Source: JAZDEU01 sp043808545
Lineage (GTDB): Bacteria; Patescibacteriota; Patescibacteriia; JAZDEU01
Assembly (NCBI GenBank): GCA_043808545.1
Contig: JAZDEU010000030.1
Location: 1 to 15,497, forward strand
Reading direction: 5' to 3'
Length of the DNA: 15,497 nucleotides
Shown piece after piece: positions 6,300 to 12,639 of this stretch. A program made the translations under genes and the position numbers. A model generated the notes under the pieces. The model did no database searches and was not told where the DNA came from. It saw only the letters and a list, made by a program, of their open reading frames with translations. Every line of letters begins with the position of its first letter. Position 1 is the stretch's first letter.

Positions 6300-6416
6300 A
6301 TAATCCGAACCTACAAATTATTATCCGAATGATACGAATACCCGAATGATCAATCCGAATTATTCGGATGAATTCGTTTTCGGGGCATTCGGATACTATT
6401 CGTATATTCGGATTAT
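6300..6416. repeat. Family B palindromic element between rplN and rplX
   Basis: The second family B copy. Perfect ends ATAATCCGAA (6300-6309) and TTCGGATTAT (6407-6416) enclose a central ATCCGAAT-T-ATTCGGAT palindrome (6353-6369) and extra GATACGAATA/TATTCGTATA units. The 39 bases from 6300 match those from 3047 with one substitution, while the centres of the two copies differ more. It lies about seven bases from the rplX start and five bases from the rplN stop. Confidence 0.88.
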
Positions 6417-6421
6417 ATTTT

Positions 6422-6793
6422 CTAAAGCACTTCAGGAGCAAGAGAAATAATTTTATTAAATCCCGCTTCTCTTAATTCCCTCGCAATAGGCCCGAAAATT
6501 CTAGTACCCTTTGGCTCCTTGTTTTTCTTATCTACAATAACTGCAGCGTTCTCATCAAATCGTATATAAATTCCATTCTTTCTTCTAAGCTCTTTCCTCG
6601 TCCTAACTATAACAGCGTGCAAAACATCCCCTTTCTTTACCATACTATGAGGGCTTGCTTCTTTTATTGAAACTGTTATTATATCGCCGATTCTAGCATA
6701 TCTTTTCTGATACCCGCCTAAAACTCTAATACATTGTATTCTTTTTGCGCCTGTATTATCAGCTGATTTTAATATGGTTCTATGTTGTATCAT
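6422..6793 (-). CDS. rplN: 50S ribosomal protein L14 (uL14)
   Basis: Ribosomal protein uL14, at the subunit interface of the 50S particle, where it forms part of bridges B5 and B8. From ATG 6793 the product has 123 residues and begins MIQHRTILKSADNTGAKRIQC, matching the family signature. GDIITVSIKEASPHSMVKKGDV and FDENAAVIVDKKNKEPKGTRIFGPIARELRE are also typical. The frame stays open upstream through the family C repeat and would add a hydrophobic peptide like the one before rplR, so the internal ATG is preferred. GAGAG stands directly before the start. Neighbours rpsQ and rplX are standard. Confidence 0.96.
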   Translation of the reverse strand: MIQHRTILKSADNTGAKRIQCIRVLGGYQKRYARIGDIITVSIKEASPHSMVKKGDVLHAVIVRTRKELRRKNGIYIRFDENAAVIVDKKNKEPKGTRIFGPIARELREAGFNKIISLAPEVL

Positions 6794-6795
6794 AC

Positions 6796-6883
6796 TCTCA
6801 ACAAAACAATAAAACAATAAAACAATAAAACAATACATTGATTAAATTTTGTTTTTTTATTTTTTTGCTTTCTTGCTTTTTTG
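6796..6883. repeat. Family C 8-base-period inverted repeat between rpsQ and rplN
   Basis: The left arm (6796-6834) of AAAACAAT units is nearly identical to the arm at 3516-3552. The right arm (6837-6883) is TTTTTTTG-type with TTGCTTTCTTGC variants. Almost no loop separates them, so a long imperfect hairpin is predicted. The element starts at the rpsQ stop and ends two to three bases from the rplN start. Confidence 0.88.
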
Positions 6884-6884
6884 A

Positions 6885-7136
6885 CTATATCACTCTCCAT
6901 CTCTTATCTTTGCTTAACGGTCGGCATTCAACAAAAGTCACTTTGTCTCCTATATGAAAATTATTATTCTCATCATGCACTTTATAATTTTTGCTCGTAA
7001 TATAATGTTTTTTATATTTTGAATTTATTTTTGTTCTTTCAACTTTAACAACAATAGTTTTATCAGCTTTATCGCTCATAACAATCCCTGTAAAAATTCT
7101 CTTTATTTTATCATTTTGCTGTTTTTCGCTTTGCAT
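6885..7136 (-). CDS. rpsQ: 30S ribosomal protein S17 (uS17)
   Basis: Ribosomal protein uS17, a primary 16S rRNA binder in the 30S body with an OB fold. The 83-residue product is typical. It shows RIFTGIVMSDKADKTIVVKVERT (13-35), the KVHDENNNFHIGDKVTFVECRPLSKDKRW core and a short C-terminus. ATG 7136 gives a ten-residue polar lead (MQSEKQQNDK) before the conserved region. No Shine-Dalgarno is seen in the AT-rich leader. It follows rpmC and precedes rplN, the standard spc start. Confidence 0.96.
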   Translation of the reverse strand: MQSEKQQNDKIKRIFTGIVMSDKADKTIVVKVERTKINSKYKKHYITSKNYKVHDENNNFHIGDKVTFVECRPLSKDKRWRVI

Positions 7137-7159
7137 AATAATTTAAATTAGGCTATCTA

Positions 7160-7290
7160 GTTGCTGTTGAAATAGTATTCCCCCCCCTTCTTTGAGGAGG
7201 GGGTTATGCAATATTAAGCCAAAGTTTAACCTCACCCCAGCCCTCTCCTCAAAGGAGAGGGAGCTTAATTGCGACTATTTCAACAGATAC
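7160..7290. repeat. Family E element with GAGGAGGGG hairpins between rpmC and rpsQ
   Basis: The perfect 13-bp ends CTGTTGAAATAGT (7164-7176) and ACTATTTCAACAG (7274-7286) match the element ends at 1-10 and 119-128. The interior differs: two GC-rich hairpins (about 7180-7203 and 7241-7261, CCCTCTCCTC-AAAGGAGAGGG type), each nearly palindromic and complementary to each other. The rpmC stop (TAG, 7290-7292) abuts the TAGTATCTGTTGAAATAG end. The GC-rich interior contrasts with the AT-rich flanks. Confidence 0.87.
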
Positions 7291-7472
7291 TACTTAGAAT
7301 TCAAAATAGTTAAAATTCTTGCAACATCTTTTTTTAATTTTGCCATCTCTTTTACATTCTTTAAATTCCCGACAGAAATCTGAAAACGCCTTTGGCGTAT
7401 AATAGCTTTTTTCTCTTCTGCCAATTCAGCTAAATCTTTTTTTGTTTTTCCTTCTAATTCGCTTACTTTCAT
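7290..7472 (-). CDS. rpmC: 50S ribosomal protein L29 (uL29)
   Basis: Ribosomal protein uL29, a small two-helix protein next to L23 at the tunnel exit that contributes to the docking site for trigger factor and SRP. The 60-residue, highly charged product begins MKVSELEGKTKKDLAELAEE and has the L29 motif RQRRFQISVGNLKNVKEMAKLKKDVARI (27-54), where NLKNV and the later ARI are characteristic. It is only 15 bases from rplP, the second junction with no repeat inserted. The leader is AT-rich without a Shine-Dalgarno. Order rplP-rpmC-rpsQ is standard. Confidence 0.95.
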   Translation of the reverse strand: MKVSELEGKTKKDLAELAEEKKAIIRQRRFQISVGNLKNVKEMAKLKKDVARILTILNSK

Positions 7473-7487
7473 ATTTTTAAAATTTAA

Positions 7488-7901
7488 CTAATCTTTTGAA
7501 ATAAACTTAATTTTTATCGGCAATTTATGAGCGGATAGCTCAATTGCTTTTTTCGCCGCATCTTTTTCTAACCCTTCCATCTCAAATAATATCATTCCCG
7601 GCTTAACGATGGCGACATAATGATCAAATGCCCCTTTCCCGCCACCCATTCCAATTTCTCCGCCTTTTTTAGTCACAGGCTTATCAGGAAATATTCTTAT
7701 CCAAATTTTACCGCCTTTTTGCGTATATTTTGCGATAACTCTTCTAGTCGCTTCTATTTGCCTTGAATTTATCCATCCTTCAGTCACAGCTTTCATTCCA
7801 TAACTTCCAAAATTCAAATCTATTCTTTTAGTAGCAACCCCCTTCCCGCTTCTTCTGCCTTTAAAAGATTTTCTATATTTTGTTTTCTTTGGACCTAGCA
7901 T
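7488..7901 (-). CDS. rplP: 50S ribosomal protein L16 (uL16)
   Basis: Ribosomal protein uL16, which binds 23S and helps position tRNA in the A and P sites. From ATG 7901 the product is 137 residues and starts MLGPKKTKYRKSFKGRRSGKG, as in the family. KIWIRIFPDKPVTKKGGEIGMGGGKGAFDHYVAIVKPG contains the L16 signature, including the GMGGGKG loop that reaches toward the peptidyl transferase centre. An in-frame ATG further upstream at 7916 lies in the intergenic repeat and is not preferred. Shine-Dalgarno is not evident. It lies between rpsC and rpmC as usual. Confidence 0.97.
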   Translation of the reverse strand: MLGPKKTKYRKSFKGRRSGKGVATKRIDLNFGSYGMKAVTEGWINSRQIEATRRVIAKYTQKGGKIWIRIFPDKPVTKKGGEIGMGGGKGAFDHYVAIVKPGMILFEMEGLEKDAAKKAIELSAHKLPIKIKFISKD

Positions 7902-7904
7902 AAA

Positions 7905-8026
7905 AGTATAATACAAATCTACAAATGGAATTCAAATCTGCGAATTCGCAAATCTACGAATGCATTATTTATCCGCATCATTCGCATATTTGTAGTTTTG
8001 CATAAAATTTGTAGATTAGTATTATA
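7905..8026. repeat. Family A inverted repeat between rpsC and rplP
   Basis: The outer ends TATAATACAAATCTACAAAT (7907-7926) and ATTTGTAGATTAGTATTATA (8007-8026) are complementary at 19 of 20 positions. Inner segments CAAATCTGCGAATTCGC and AATCTACGAATGCATTATTT / CGCATATTTGTAG extend the pairing. The right arm overlaps the rpsC stop codon (8022-8024). The unit matches the elements at 478, 5816 and 9127. Confidence 0.86.
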
Positions 8027-8675
8027 TTTGCTTAAATATATCACCCTTGTATATCCATACTTTTACTCCAATCGCGCCATAAATAGTTCTTGCTACACCT
8101 CTCGTATAATCAATATCTGCTCTAAGGGTATGTAAAGGAATTTTTCCTGAAGTTAATTTCTCGCTACGAGCTATTTCCGCTCCGTTCAAACGTCCGGCAA
8201 CTAATATTTTCACTCCTTTTGCTCCCGCTTTTTCCGCCTTTCCGATCGCCTGTTTTAAAGCTCTGCGAAAAGGAATTCTTTTCTCAAGATCATCAATAAC
8301 ATTCTGTATAATTATATTCGCTGACAAGTTTGGATTTTTAATTTCCTGAATATTAAGATTAACTCCCATCTTGCCAATATTCATCTTATTCAAAACGCTT
8401 TTCTGTAATTTATTTTTTAAATCCTCAATTCCAACTCCGGATCTGCCGATTATAATTCCAGGCTTTGCAGAATGAATAGTAATTTTAATGCTCTCGCCAG
8501 ATCTTTCTATTTCTATCCTATCTAAAGCGGCATCTTTAAGCTTCAAATTCAAAAATTTTCTTATCGCAACATCAAGCTTTAAAAAATCGCTGTATTTATT
8601 TTTTGAGAACCATTTTGATTCCCAAGTTCTTATAATTCCCATTCTGAAAATTTTTGGATTTACTTTTTGTCCCAT
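8022..8675 (-). CDS. rpsC: 30S ribosomal protein S3 (uS3)
   Basis: Ribosomal protein uS3, in the 30S head at the mRNA entry channel, with helicase-associated function shared with S4 and S5. The 217-residue product has the MGQKVNPKIFRMGI start, a KH domain with the GXXG loop G77-R-S-G80 (GIIIGRSG), and the C-terminal S3 domain with GAEIARSEKLTSGKIPLHTLRADIDY and a YGAIGVKVWIYKG ending. Its length matches the family. ATG 8675 has TGAG about eight bases upstream, partly supplied by the family C-like repeat end. Its stop lies within a family A arm. Order rplV-rpsC-rplP is standard. Confidence 0.97.
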   Translation of the reverse strand: MGQKVNPKIFRMGIIRTWESKWFSKNKYSDFLKLDVAIRKFLNLKLKDAALDRIEIERSGESIKITIHSAKPGIIIGRSGVGIEDLKNKLQKSVLNKMNIGKMGVNLNIQEIKNPNLSANIIIQNVIDDLEKRIPFRRALKQAIGKAEKAGAKGVKILVAGRLNGAEIARSEKLTSGKIPLHTLRADIDYTRGVARTIYGAIGVKVWIYKGDIFKQI

Positions 8676-8682
8676 AGATATA

Positions 8683-8754
8683 TCTCAAAAAAACAAGAAA
8701 ACAAGAAAATAATCGCTAAATTTCTTAATTTCTAATTTCTTAATTTCTAATTCA
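8683..8754. repeat. Family C-like inverted repeat between rplV and rpsC
   Basis: The left half (8683-8714) has AAAACAAG units as in family C; the right half (8718-8751) is made of TTAATTTC / TAATTTC units of 7-8 bases. The halves are loosely complementary. A closely related element with the same two halves lies at 11087-11162. The array starts at the rplV stop and ends with TTGAGA upstream of rpsC. Confidence 0.8.
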
Positions 8755-9123
8755 TTTTACAATATCTGCACCTAGCCCTTTATTCATCTCTTGCCTTTCC
8801 GCTATCACAATATTTACTTTACTTCCTCGTTTTCTTATCGCGCCAGCTCGACCGAAAGCTCTAGACCGCCATCTTTTCATAGTTACATCCTCGTCAACTG
8901 TAATATATTTAACAAATAATTTATCTTTATCTAAATTATGATTATTCCCCGCGTTAGATATGGCAGATTCTAATAATTTAATAACATTAAAAGCTGATTT
9001 CTTGTTTATATATCTTAATTGATAAATAGCTTGTTCAACATCCATACCTCTTATCATATCCGCTACTAATCTAACTTTGCGAGGTGAAATTCTTAAATTG
9101 TTTAATTTAGCTTTAACTTCCAT
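8752..9123 (-). CDS. rplV: 50S ribosomal protein L22 (uL22)
   Basis: Ribosomal protein uL22, which contacts all six 23S domains and lines the peptide tunnel with its beta-hairpin. From ATG 9123 the product is 123 residues, beginning MEVKAKLNNLRISPRKVRLVADMIRG, the family's N-terminal block. The hairpin region holds VDEDVTMKRWRSRAFGRAGAIRKRGSKVNIVI, where the RWRSRAFGRAG tip is diagnostic. The upstream in-frame codons (to 9159) read into family A repeat and are not preferred. The leader ATATAAATAT lacks a Shine-Dalgarno. It lies between rpsS and rpsC as usual. Confidence 0.96.
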   Translation of the reverse strand: MEVKAKLNNLRISPRKVRLVADMIRGMDVEQAIYQLRYINKKSAFNVIKLLESAISNAGNNHNLDKDKLFVKYITVDEDVTMKRWRSRAFGRAGAIRKRGSKVNIVIAERQEMNKGLGADIVK

Positions 9124-9126
9124 ATA

Positions 9127-9252
9127 TTTATATAACACTAATCTGCAAATTTTATGCAAATCTACAAATATGCGAATACTACAAATAAATAATGCATTTG
9201 CAGATTTGCAAATTCGTAGATTTGCATTTCATTCGCAAATTTGTATTATAAT
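9127..9252. repeat. Family A inverted repeat between rpsS and rplV
   Basis: Arms CAAATCTACAAATATGC (9157-9173) and GCAAATTCGTAGATTTG (9208-9224) are complementary with two differences. The outer parts are ATAACACTAATCTGCAAATTTT and CATTTCATTCGCAAATTTGTATTAT. The element fills the gap between the rpsS stop and the rplV start apart from a few bases at each side. Confidence 0.85.
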
Positions 9253-9254
9253 TT

Positions 9255-9539
9255 CTATTTCTCTTTTGCCTGATCCTTCGCCATCTTTCCGCCATGATTT
9301 ATAAATTTTTTGGTAGGAGAAAATTCTCCTAATTTATATCCGACCATATTTTCTGAAATGTAAACTGGCAAATGAATCTTTCCGTTATGCACTCCTATAA
9401 CATATCCTACCATTTCAGGCGTTACCGCGCAATCCCTAGACCAAGTTTTTACTACCGTTTTATCTCCTTGCTTTAGCTTGGAAACCTTCATTAATAATCT
9501 TTGATCTATGTATGGTCCTTTTTTTAAACTTCTTGACAT
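9255..9539 (-). CDS. rpsS: 30S ribosomal protein S19 (uS19)
   Basis: Ribosomal protein uS19, in the 30S head, forming a complex with S13 near the A-site tRNA and bridge B1a. From ATG 9539 the product is 94 residues and begins MSRSLKKGPYIDQRLLMKV. It contains the signature IHLPVYISENMVGYKLGEFSPTKKFINHGGK, typical of S19. Upstream in-frame codons to 9581 lie in spacer repeat and lack family similarity. The leader CAAATTACAATAAC has no Shine-Dalgarno. Order rplB-rpsS-rplV is standard. Confidence 0.97.
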   Translation of the reverse strand: MSRSLKKGPYIDQRLLMKVSKLKQGDKTVVKTWSRDCAVTPEMVGYVIGVHNGKIHLPVYISENMVGYKLGEFSPTKKFINHGGKMAKDQAKEK

Positions 9540-9543
9540 GTTA

Positions 9544-9614
9544 TTGTAATTTGAAATTAGTAAATTGAAAATTGGACTCATTCAACCAATTACCAATTAC
9601 TAATTACTAATTTT
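9544..9614. repeat. TAATTGGTAATTGG-type inverted repeat between rplB and rpsS
   Basis: The left arm TTGTAATTTGAAATTAGTAAATTG...AAAATTGG (9544-9575) and right arm CCAATTACCAATTACTAATTACTAATTTT (9586-9614) are complementary with gaps. The right arm is itself a tandem of about 7-8 base units (TAATTAC, CAATTAC). A ten-base loop separates the arms. It follows the rplB stop within three bases. Confidence 0.78.
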
Positions 9615-9617
9615 CTT

Positions 9618-10457
9618 TTACCTTTTCTTTCTCCTATGAATTATTAATTTACTGCTTGTTTTTCTTGTGTTTCTAGTCTTTACGCCTAAGGCATGCTTGC
9701 CCCAAGGTGTTTTAGGATATTTTAATCCAATAGGATTCCTTCCTTCGCCTCCTCCATGAGGATGGTCGCAAGGATTCATAACCTTTCCGCGGACAGTCGG
9801 TCTAAAACCTAAATGCCTTGTCCTGCCAGCCTTTCCCCATCGTATCAATCTGTAATCTGGATTGCTAACATGACCAATAACAGCTAAACATTCTTTTCTT
9901 ACTTGCCTTATCTCGCCTGAAGGAAGCTTTATTTGCGCGTATTTTCCTTCTATCCCCATAAGCAATGCCCCCAACCCTGCGGCTCTTACTAATTCCCCGC
10001 CTTTTTCCGGCGCCAATTCTATATTATATACAAAAGTTCCAATTGGAATTCTTTCTAAGGTTGAAGCATTCCCAGCTTTTATCTCTATTTCATCTTTTCT
10101 GGAAGAAATAACTTTGTCGCCGACTTTTAATCCAATCGGCGCAATTATATATTTTTTTTCTCCATCCGCATAGCAAAGCAAAGCTATCCTCGCATTACGA
10201 TTAGGATCATACTCAATAGAAACTACTTTAGCAGGTATATCATACTTATTTCTTTTAAAATCTATTATTCTATAAAATCTTTTCGCTCCTCCTCCTCTAT
10301 GCCGCACAGTAATCTTTCCGCTGGAATTCCTTCCGCCTTTTCTTTTATTTATAACTTTCAATGATTTCTCACCGCCTATAGCAGTGACATCGCTAAAATC
10401 ATCAACGCTTGATTTACGCCTTCCAGATGTTGTAGGTTTGTATATCTTAATTCCCAT
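9618..10457 (-). CDS. rplB: 50S ribosomal protein L2 (uL2)
   Basis: Ribosomal protein uL2, a core 23S-binding protein required for subunit association and peptidyl transferase activity. The 279-residue product is full length. It starts MGIKIYKPTTSGRRKSSV, has VRHRGGGAKRFYR (51-63), two OB/SH3-like RNA-binding domains, and the conserved C-terminal MNPCDHPHGGGEGRNPIG block, with HPHGGGEG at 232-239 including the histidine near the catalytic centre. A cysteine (C230) replaces the more usual valine before DHPH. ATG 10457 follows AAAGATAT, at best a weak ribosome-binding site. It lies between rplW and rpsS in the standard order. Confidence 0.98.
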   Translation of the reverse strand: MGIKIYKPTTSGRRKSSVDDFSDVTAIGGEKSLKVINKRKGGRNSSGKITVRHRGGGAKRFYRIIDFKRNKYDIPAKVVSIEYDPNRNARIALLCYADGEKKYIIAPIGLKVGDKVISSRKDEIEIKAGNASTLERIPIGTFVYNIELAPEKGGELVRAAGLGALLMGIEGKYAQIKLPSGEIRQVRKECLAVIGHVSNPDYRLIRWGKAGRTRHLGFRPTVRGKVMNPCDHPHGGGEGRNPIGLKYPKTPWGKHALGVKTRNTRKTSSKLIIHRRKKR

Positions 10458-10463
10458 ATATCT

Positions 10464-10536
10464 TTGACGAACGAATAAACATTATTTAGAACGAATTCAC
10501 ACAAATCACTAATTCGTGATTTGTGAAAATTCGTCA
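10464..10536. repeat. ACGAATTCACAAATCAC inverted repeat between rplW and rplB
   Basis: Arms ACGAATTCACACAAATCAC (10491-10509) and GTGATTTGTGAAAATTCGT (10516-10534) form a strong near-perfect hairpin with a six-base loop. Outside it GACGAACGAAT (10465-10475) offers an alternative partner for ATTCGTC. The stem begins just past the rplW stop and points toward the rplB start about 30 bases on. Copy number is one in this window. Confidence 0.82.
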
Positions 10537-11082
10537 CTACTTCGCGCTTATTTGTTTTTTTACCCCATAGACATTGATGCTATCTCCTTTTTTTAATTTA
10601 ATGATAGCCTTTTTCCTGTTTTTTCTTTTTCCTCTGACTTTTCTCATTCTGCCTACTTTTTTACCTTTAATATTTATAATATTAACATCCGTGGCAAGAA
10701 CTCCGTATAAATCTTTAATCGCCTTTTTTACTTCTATCTTATTAGCTTCTTTTACGACTTCAAAAACATACATGTTATTTTTAGCTAAATTTGTAACTTT
10801 TTCCGTCATTAAAGGTCTAATTAAAAATTTACTAATCTTTAAATTTGCATATGATTCTTCAGATACATCATTTTTAACGATTTCTTTTTTAACTTGTTTT
10901 TCTTCTAGAGAATCAGCTTTTGTTATTTTAGCATCTTTATTTTTAACTTTCAAATCAGCCTGAACTTCCTCTTTTTTTGCATTCTTTTCACCCAAAGATT
11001 CAACCGCTTTATCCTTTTTTACCTTCTCATCAGAAATTTCATTATCTTTATTTTTTTTAAAAACTTTATCTAATAAACCCAT
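10537..11082 (-). CDS. rplW: 50S ribosomal protein L23 (uL23) with long N-terminal extension
   Basis: Ribosomal protein uL23, which lies at the tunnel exit and docks trigger factor and SRP. The conserved core spans about residues 85-181: KFLIRPLMTEKVTNLAKNNMYVFEV, VKKAIKDLYGV and VGRMRKVRGKRKNRKKAIIKLK. It is preceded by about 80 residues rich in lysine and glutamate (MGLLDKVFKKNK...), so the 181-residue total is nearly double the usual 95-100. The extension is low complexity, probably disordered or helical. At the boundary, SYANLKIS (78-85) is encoded by DNA resembling the family A repeat. ATG 11082 follows GAGAATAT. Order rplD-rplW-rplB is standard. Confidence 0.95.
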   Translation of the reverse strand: MGLLDKVFKKNKDNEISDEKVKKDKAVESLGEKNAKKEEVQADLKVKNKDAKITKADSLEEKQVKKEIVKNDVSEESYANLKISKFLIRPLMTEKVTNLAKNNMYVFEVVKEANKIEVKKAIKDLYGVLATDVNIINIKGKKVGRMRKVRGKRKNRKKAIIKLKKGDSINVYGVKKQISAK

Positions 11083-11086
11083 ATAT

Positions 11087-11163
11087 TCTCAAAAAAACAA
11101 GAAAGCAAGAAAGCAATAAAACAATCACTAAATTTCTTAATTTCTTAATTTCTTAATTTCTCT
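11087..11163. repeat. Family C-like inverted repeat overlapping the end of rplD
   Basis: The left half (11087-11125) has AAAACAAG, AAAGCAAG and AAAACAAT units; the right half (11127-11162) has four TTAATTTC units of 8 bases. It is closely related to 8683-8754. The right half reads AGAAATTAAGAAATTAAG on the gene strand and contains the last codons and stop (11137-11139) of rplD. The element ends with TTGAGA before the rplW start. Confidence 0.85.
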
Positions 11164-11853
11164 ATTAACACTATATAATTTCTCAATGACTTCCAGCCCG
11201 GCTTCTTCCATAATCACATATTCATACTCTAACAAATCTCTAATATTTAAATTATTCGCTCCAATAACTTTTAATTTTTCAATATTTCTGCTTGCTTTTA
11301 TTAAATTCTCAGCTTTATTCGTATAAAGCATCAATATTTTTTTCACTCCCAACTGTATTTTTCCTTTTTTCCCGTTTTCCACTTCTTTGCCATCTTTATC
11401 GTCCATAATATTTTTAAAATTATTCAACATTTCCTTCATTTTCTTAGTTCTCGCTTCTTCTAATTTTAAAGCATCCAATAAAACAATCTTTCCATTCAAA
11501 GCTTTATCAGATAACGCCATATTTAAAGCTTTCTTTTTTACTTTTTTATTTATTTTTACTGCAAAATTTCTCTCATTGGTCGGACCGAAAGTAACTCCTC
11601 CGCCAATCCATAATGGAGAACGGATAGAACCATGTCTCGCTCTTCCTGTACCTTTCTGTTTCCAAGGTTTTTTCCCTCCGCCTCTTACATTCGCTCTGCC
11701 TTTCGTGTGCGCTAAAATATTTCTGTTATTCGCCATTTGCGCGATTAAAGCCTGTCTTACAACCTCCTCTTTTACAGGAACTTCAAAAACATTAGGAGCC
11801 AGTTCAGCTTCTCTGACTTTCTCTGCTTTTATGTTGTATATATTTAATTTCAT
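11137..11853 (-). CDS. rplD: 50S ribosomal protein L4 (uL4)
   Basis: Ribosomal protein uL4, whose extended loop lines the peptide tunnel; in Escherichia coli it also represses the S10 operon. The product is 238 residues, slightly longer than the usual 200-210. The tunnel loop KGRANVRGGGKKPWKQKGTGRARHGSIRSPLW occupies 51-82, followed by GGGVTFGP. A charged insertion at about 148-168 (DDKDGKEVENGKKGK) accounts for much of the extra length. The last residues, REIKKLRN, are encoded by an 8-base tandem repeat that continues past the stop, so the original tail was probably replaced. No Shine-Dalgarno is visible before ATG 11853. Confidence 0.96.
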   Translation of the reverse strand: MKLNIYNIKAEKVREAELAPNVFEVPVKEEVVRQALIAQMANNRNILAHTKGRANVRGGGKKPWKQKGTGRARHGSIRSPLWIGGGVTFGPTNERNFAVKINKKVKKKALNMALSDKALNGKIVLLDALKLEEARTKKMKEMLNNFKNIMDDKDGKEVENGKKGKIQLGVKKILMLYTNKAENLIKASRNIEKLKVIGANNLNIRDLLEYEYVIMEEAGLEVIEKLYSVNREIKKLRN

Positions 11854-11948
11854 TTTAGTTAATAGTTATTGTTGAAATAGCCGCGTCATTGGGTGAATAC
11901 TAATTTTTCTCCTCTTCCCCATTCATGATTCCTGATTCATGATTCCTG
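11854..11948. repeat. Half family E element and ATTCATGATTCCTG direct repeat between rplC and rplD
   Basis: TTGTTGAAATAGCCGCGTCATT (11871-11892) matches one end of the family E element at 1-19, but no inverted partner is present, so this looks like a truncated copy. On the other side, two perfect 14-base copies of ATTCATGATTCCTG lie head to tail at 11921-11934 and 11935-11948. They encode the C-terminus and stop of rplC. Confidence 0.8.
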
Positions 11949-12639
11949 ATTCTTCCTCCTGCTCTTCATTCTTAACTTCATTTTCCGCTTCTACCTTTGC
12001 AGTTCTAACTTTCATCTCCCCTTCCCCTTTAATTTCTACTAGTCCATTATATGCTCCCGGTATTGCTCCTTTTATGTATATTAAATTATTCTCCTCATCA
12101 ATTTTCACAACTTCTAAATTTTTAACTGTAACATTCTCTCCTCCCATTCTTCCTCCCATTCTCATACCTTTAAATACATGGGCAGGACCGGTTGAACCGA
12201 TAGAACCAGGCATTCTTAGCTGATCTTTATGTCCATGGCTTGCAAGACTTCCGCTAAAACCATGCCTTTTTACAACTCCTTGAAAACCTTTTCCCTTGCT
12301 AACGCCGGAAACAACCACAATGTCTCCTTCCTTAAATATTTCAACTCCAAAAATATCGCCAACATTTAATTCAATTTTATTTTGCTCGTTTTCTTTATCT
12401 CTCAATTCTCTTAAATTTCTAGATCTGTTCTTAGTATTTTTCAAATGCCCGCTTTCAGGCTTATTTAATTTTCTAGCCTCGTCAAAACCTATTTGAAAAG
12501 CTTTATATTTATCTTTTTCTATTTCCTTTCTCTGTGTCACATAACATGGACCGGCTTGCACTAAAGTGCATGAAACAACAGTTCCATCTTCAGAAAAAAT
12601 TTGTTGCATCTCTTTCTTTTTTCCTAAAATAAATTTCAT
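11923..12639 (-). CDS. rplC: 50S ribosomal protein L3 (uL3)
   Basis: Ribosomal protein uL3, an early-assembly protein that reaches the peptidyl transferase centre. The start at ATG 12639 gives MKFILGKKKEMQQIFSEDG, as in relatives, and 238 residues; the longer frame to 12696 is unlikely. The L3 signature GKGFQGVVKRHGFSGSLASHG spans 117-136, followed by GSIGSTGPAHVFKGMRMGGRMG. After the conserved domain comes an acidic tail, EAENEVKNEEQEEESGIMNQES, whose final SGIMNQES is written by a 14-base direct repeat. An A-rich AAAAAAAAG tract precedes the start, a weak ribosome-binding site. It lies between rpsJ and rplD as usual. Confidence 0.96.
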   Translation of the reverse strand: MKFILGKKKEMQQIFSEDGTVVSCTLVQAGPCYVTQRKEIEKDKYKAFQIGFDEARKLNKPESGHLKNTKNRSRNLRELRDKENEQNKIELNVGDIFGVEIFKEGDIVVVSGVSKGKGFQGVVKRHGFSGSLASHGHKDQLRMPGSIGSTGPAHVFKGMRMGGRMGGENVTVKNLEVVKIDEENNLIYIKGAIPGAYNGLVEIKGEGEMKVRTAKVEAENEVKNEEQEEESGIMNQES

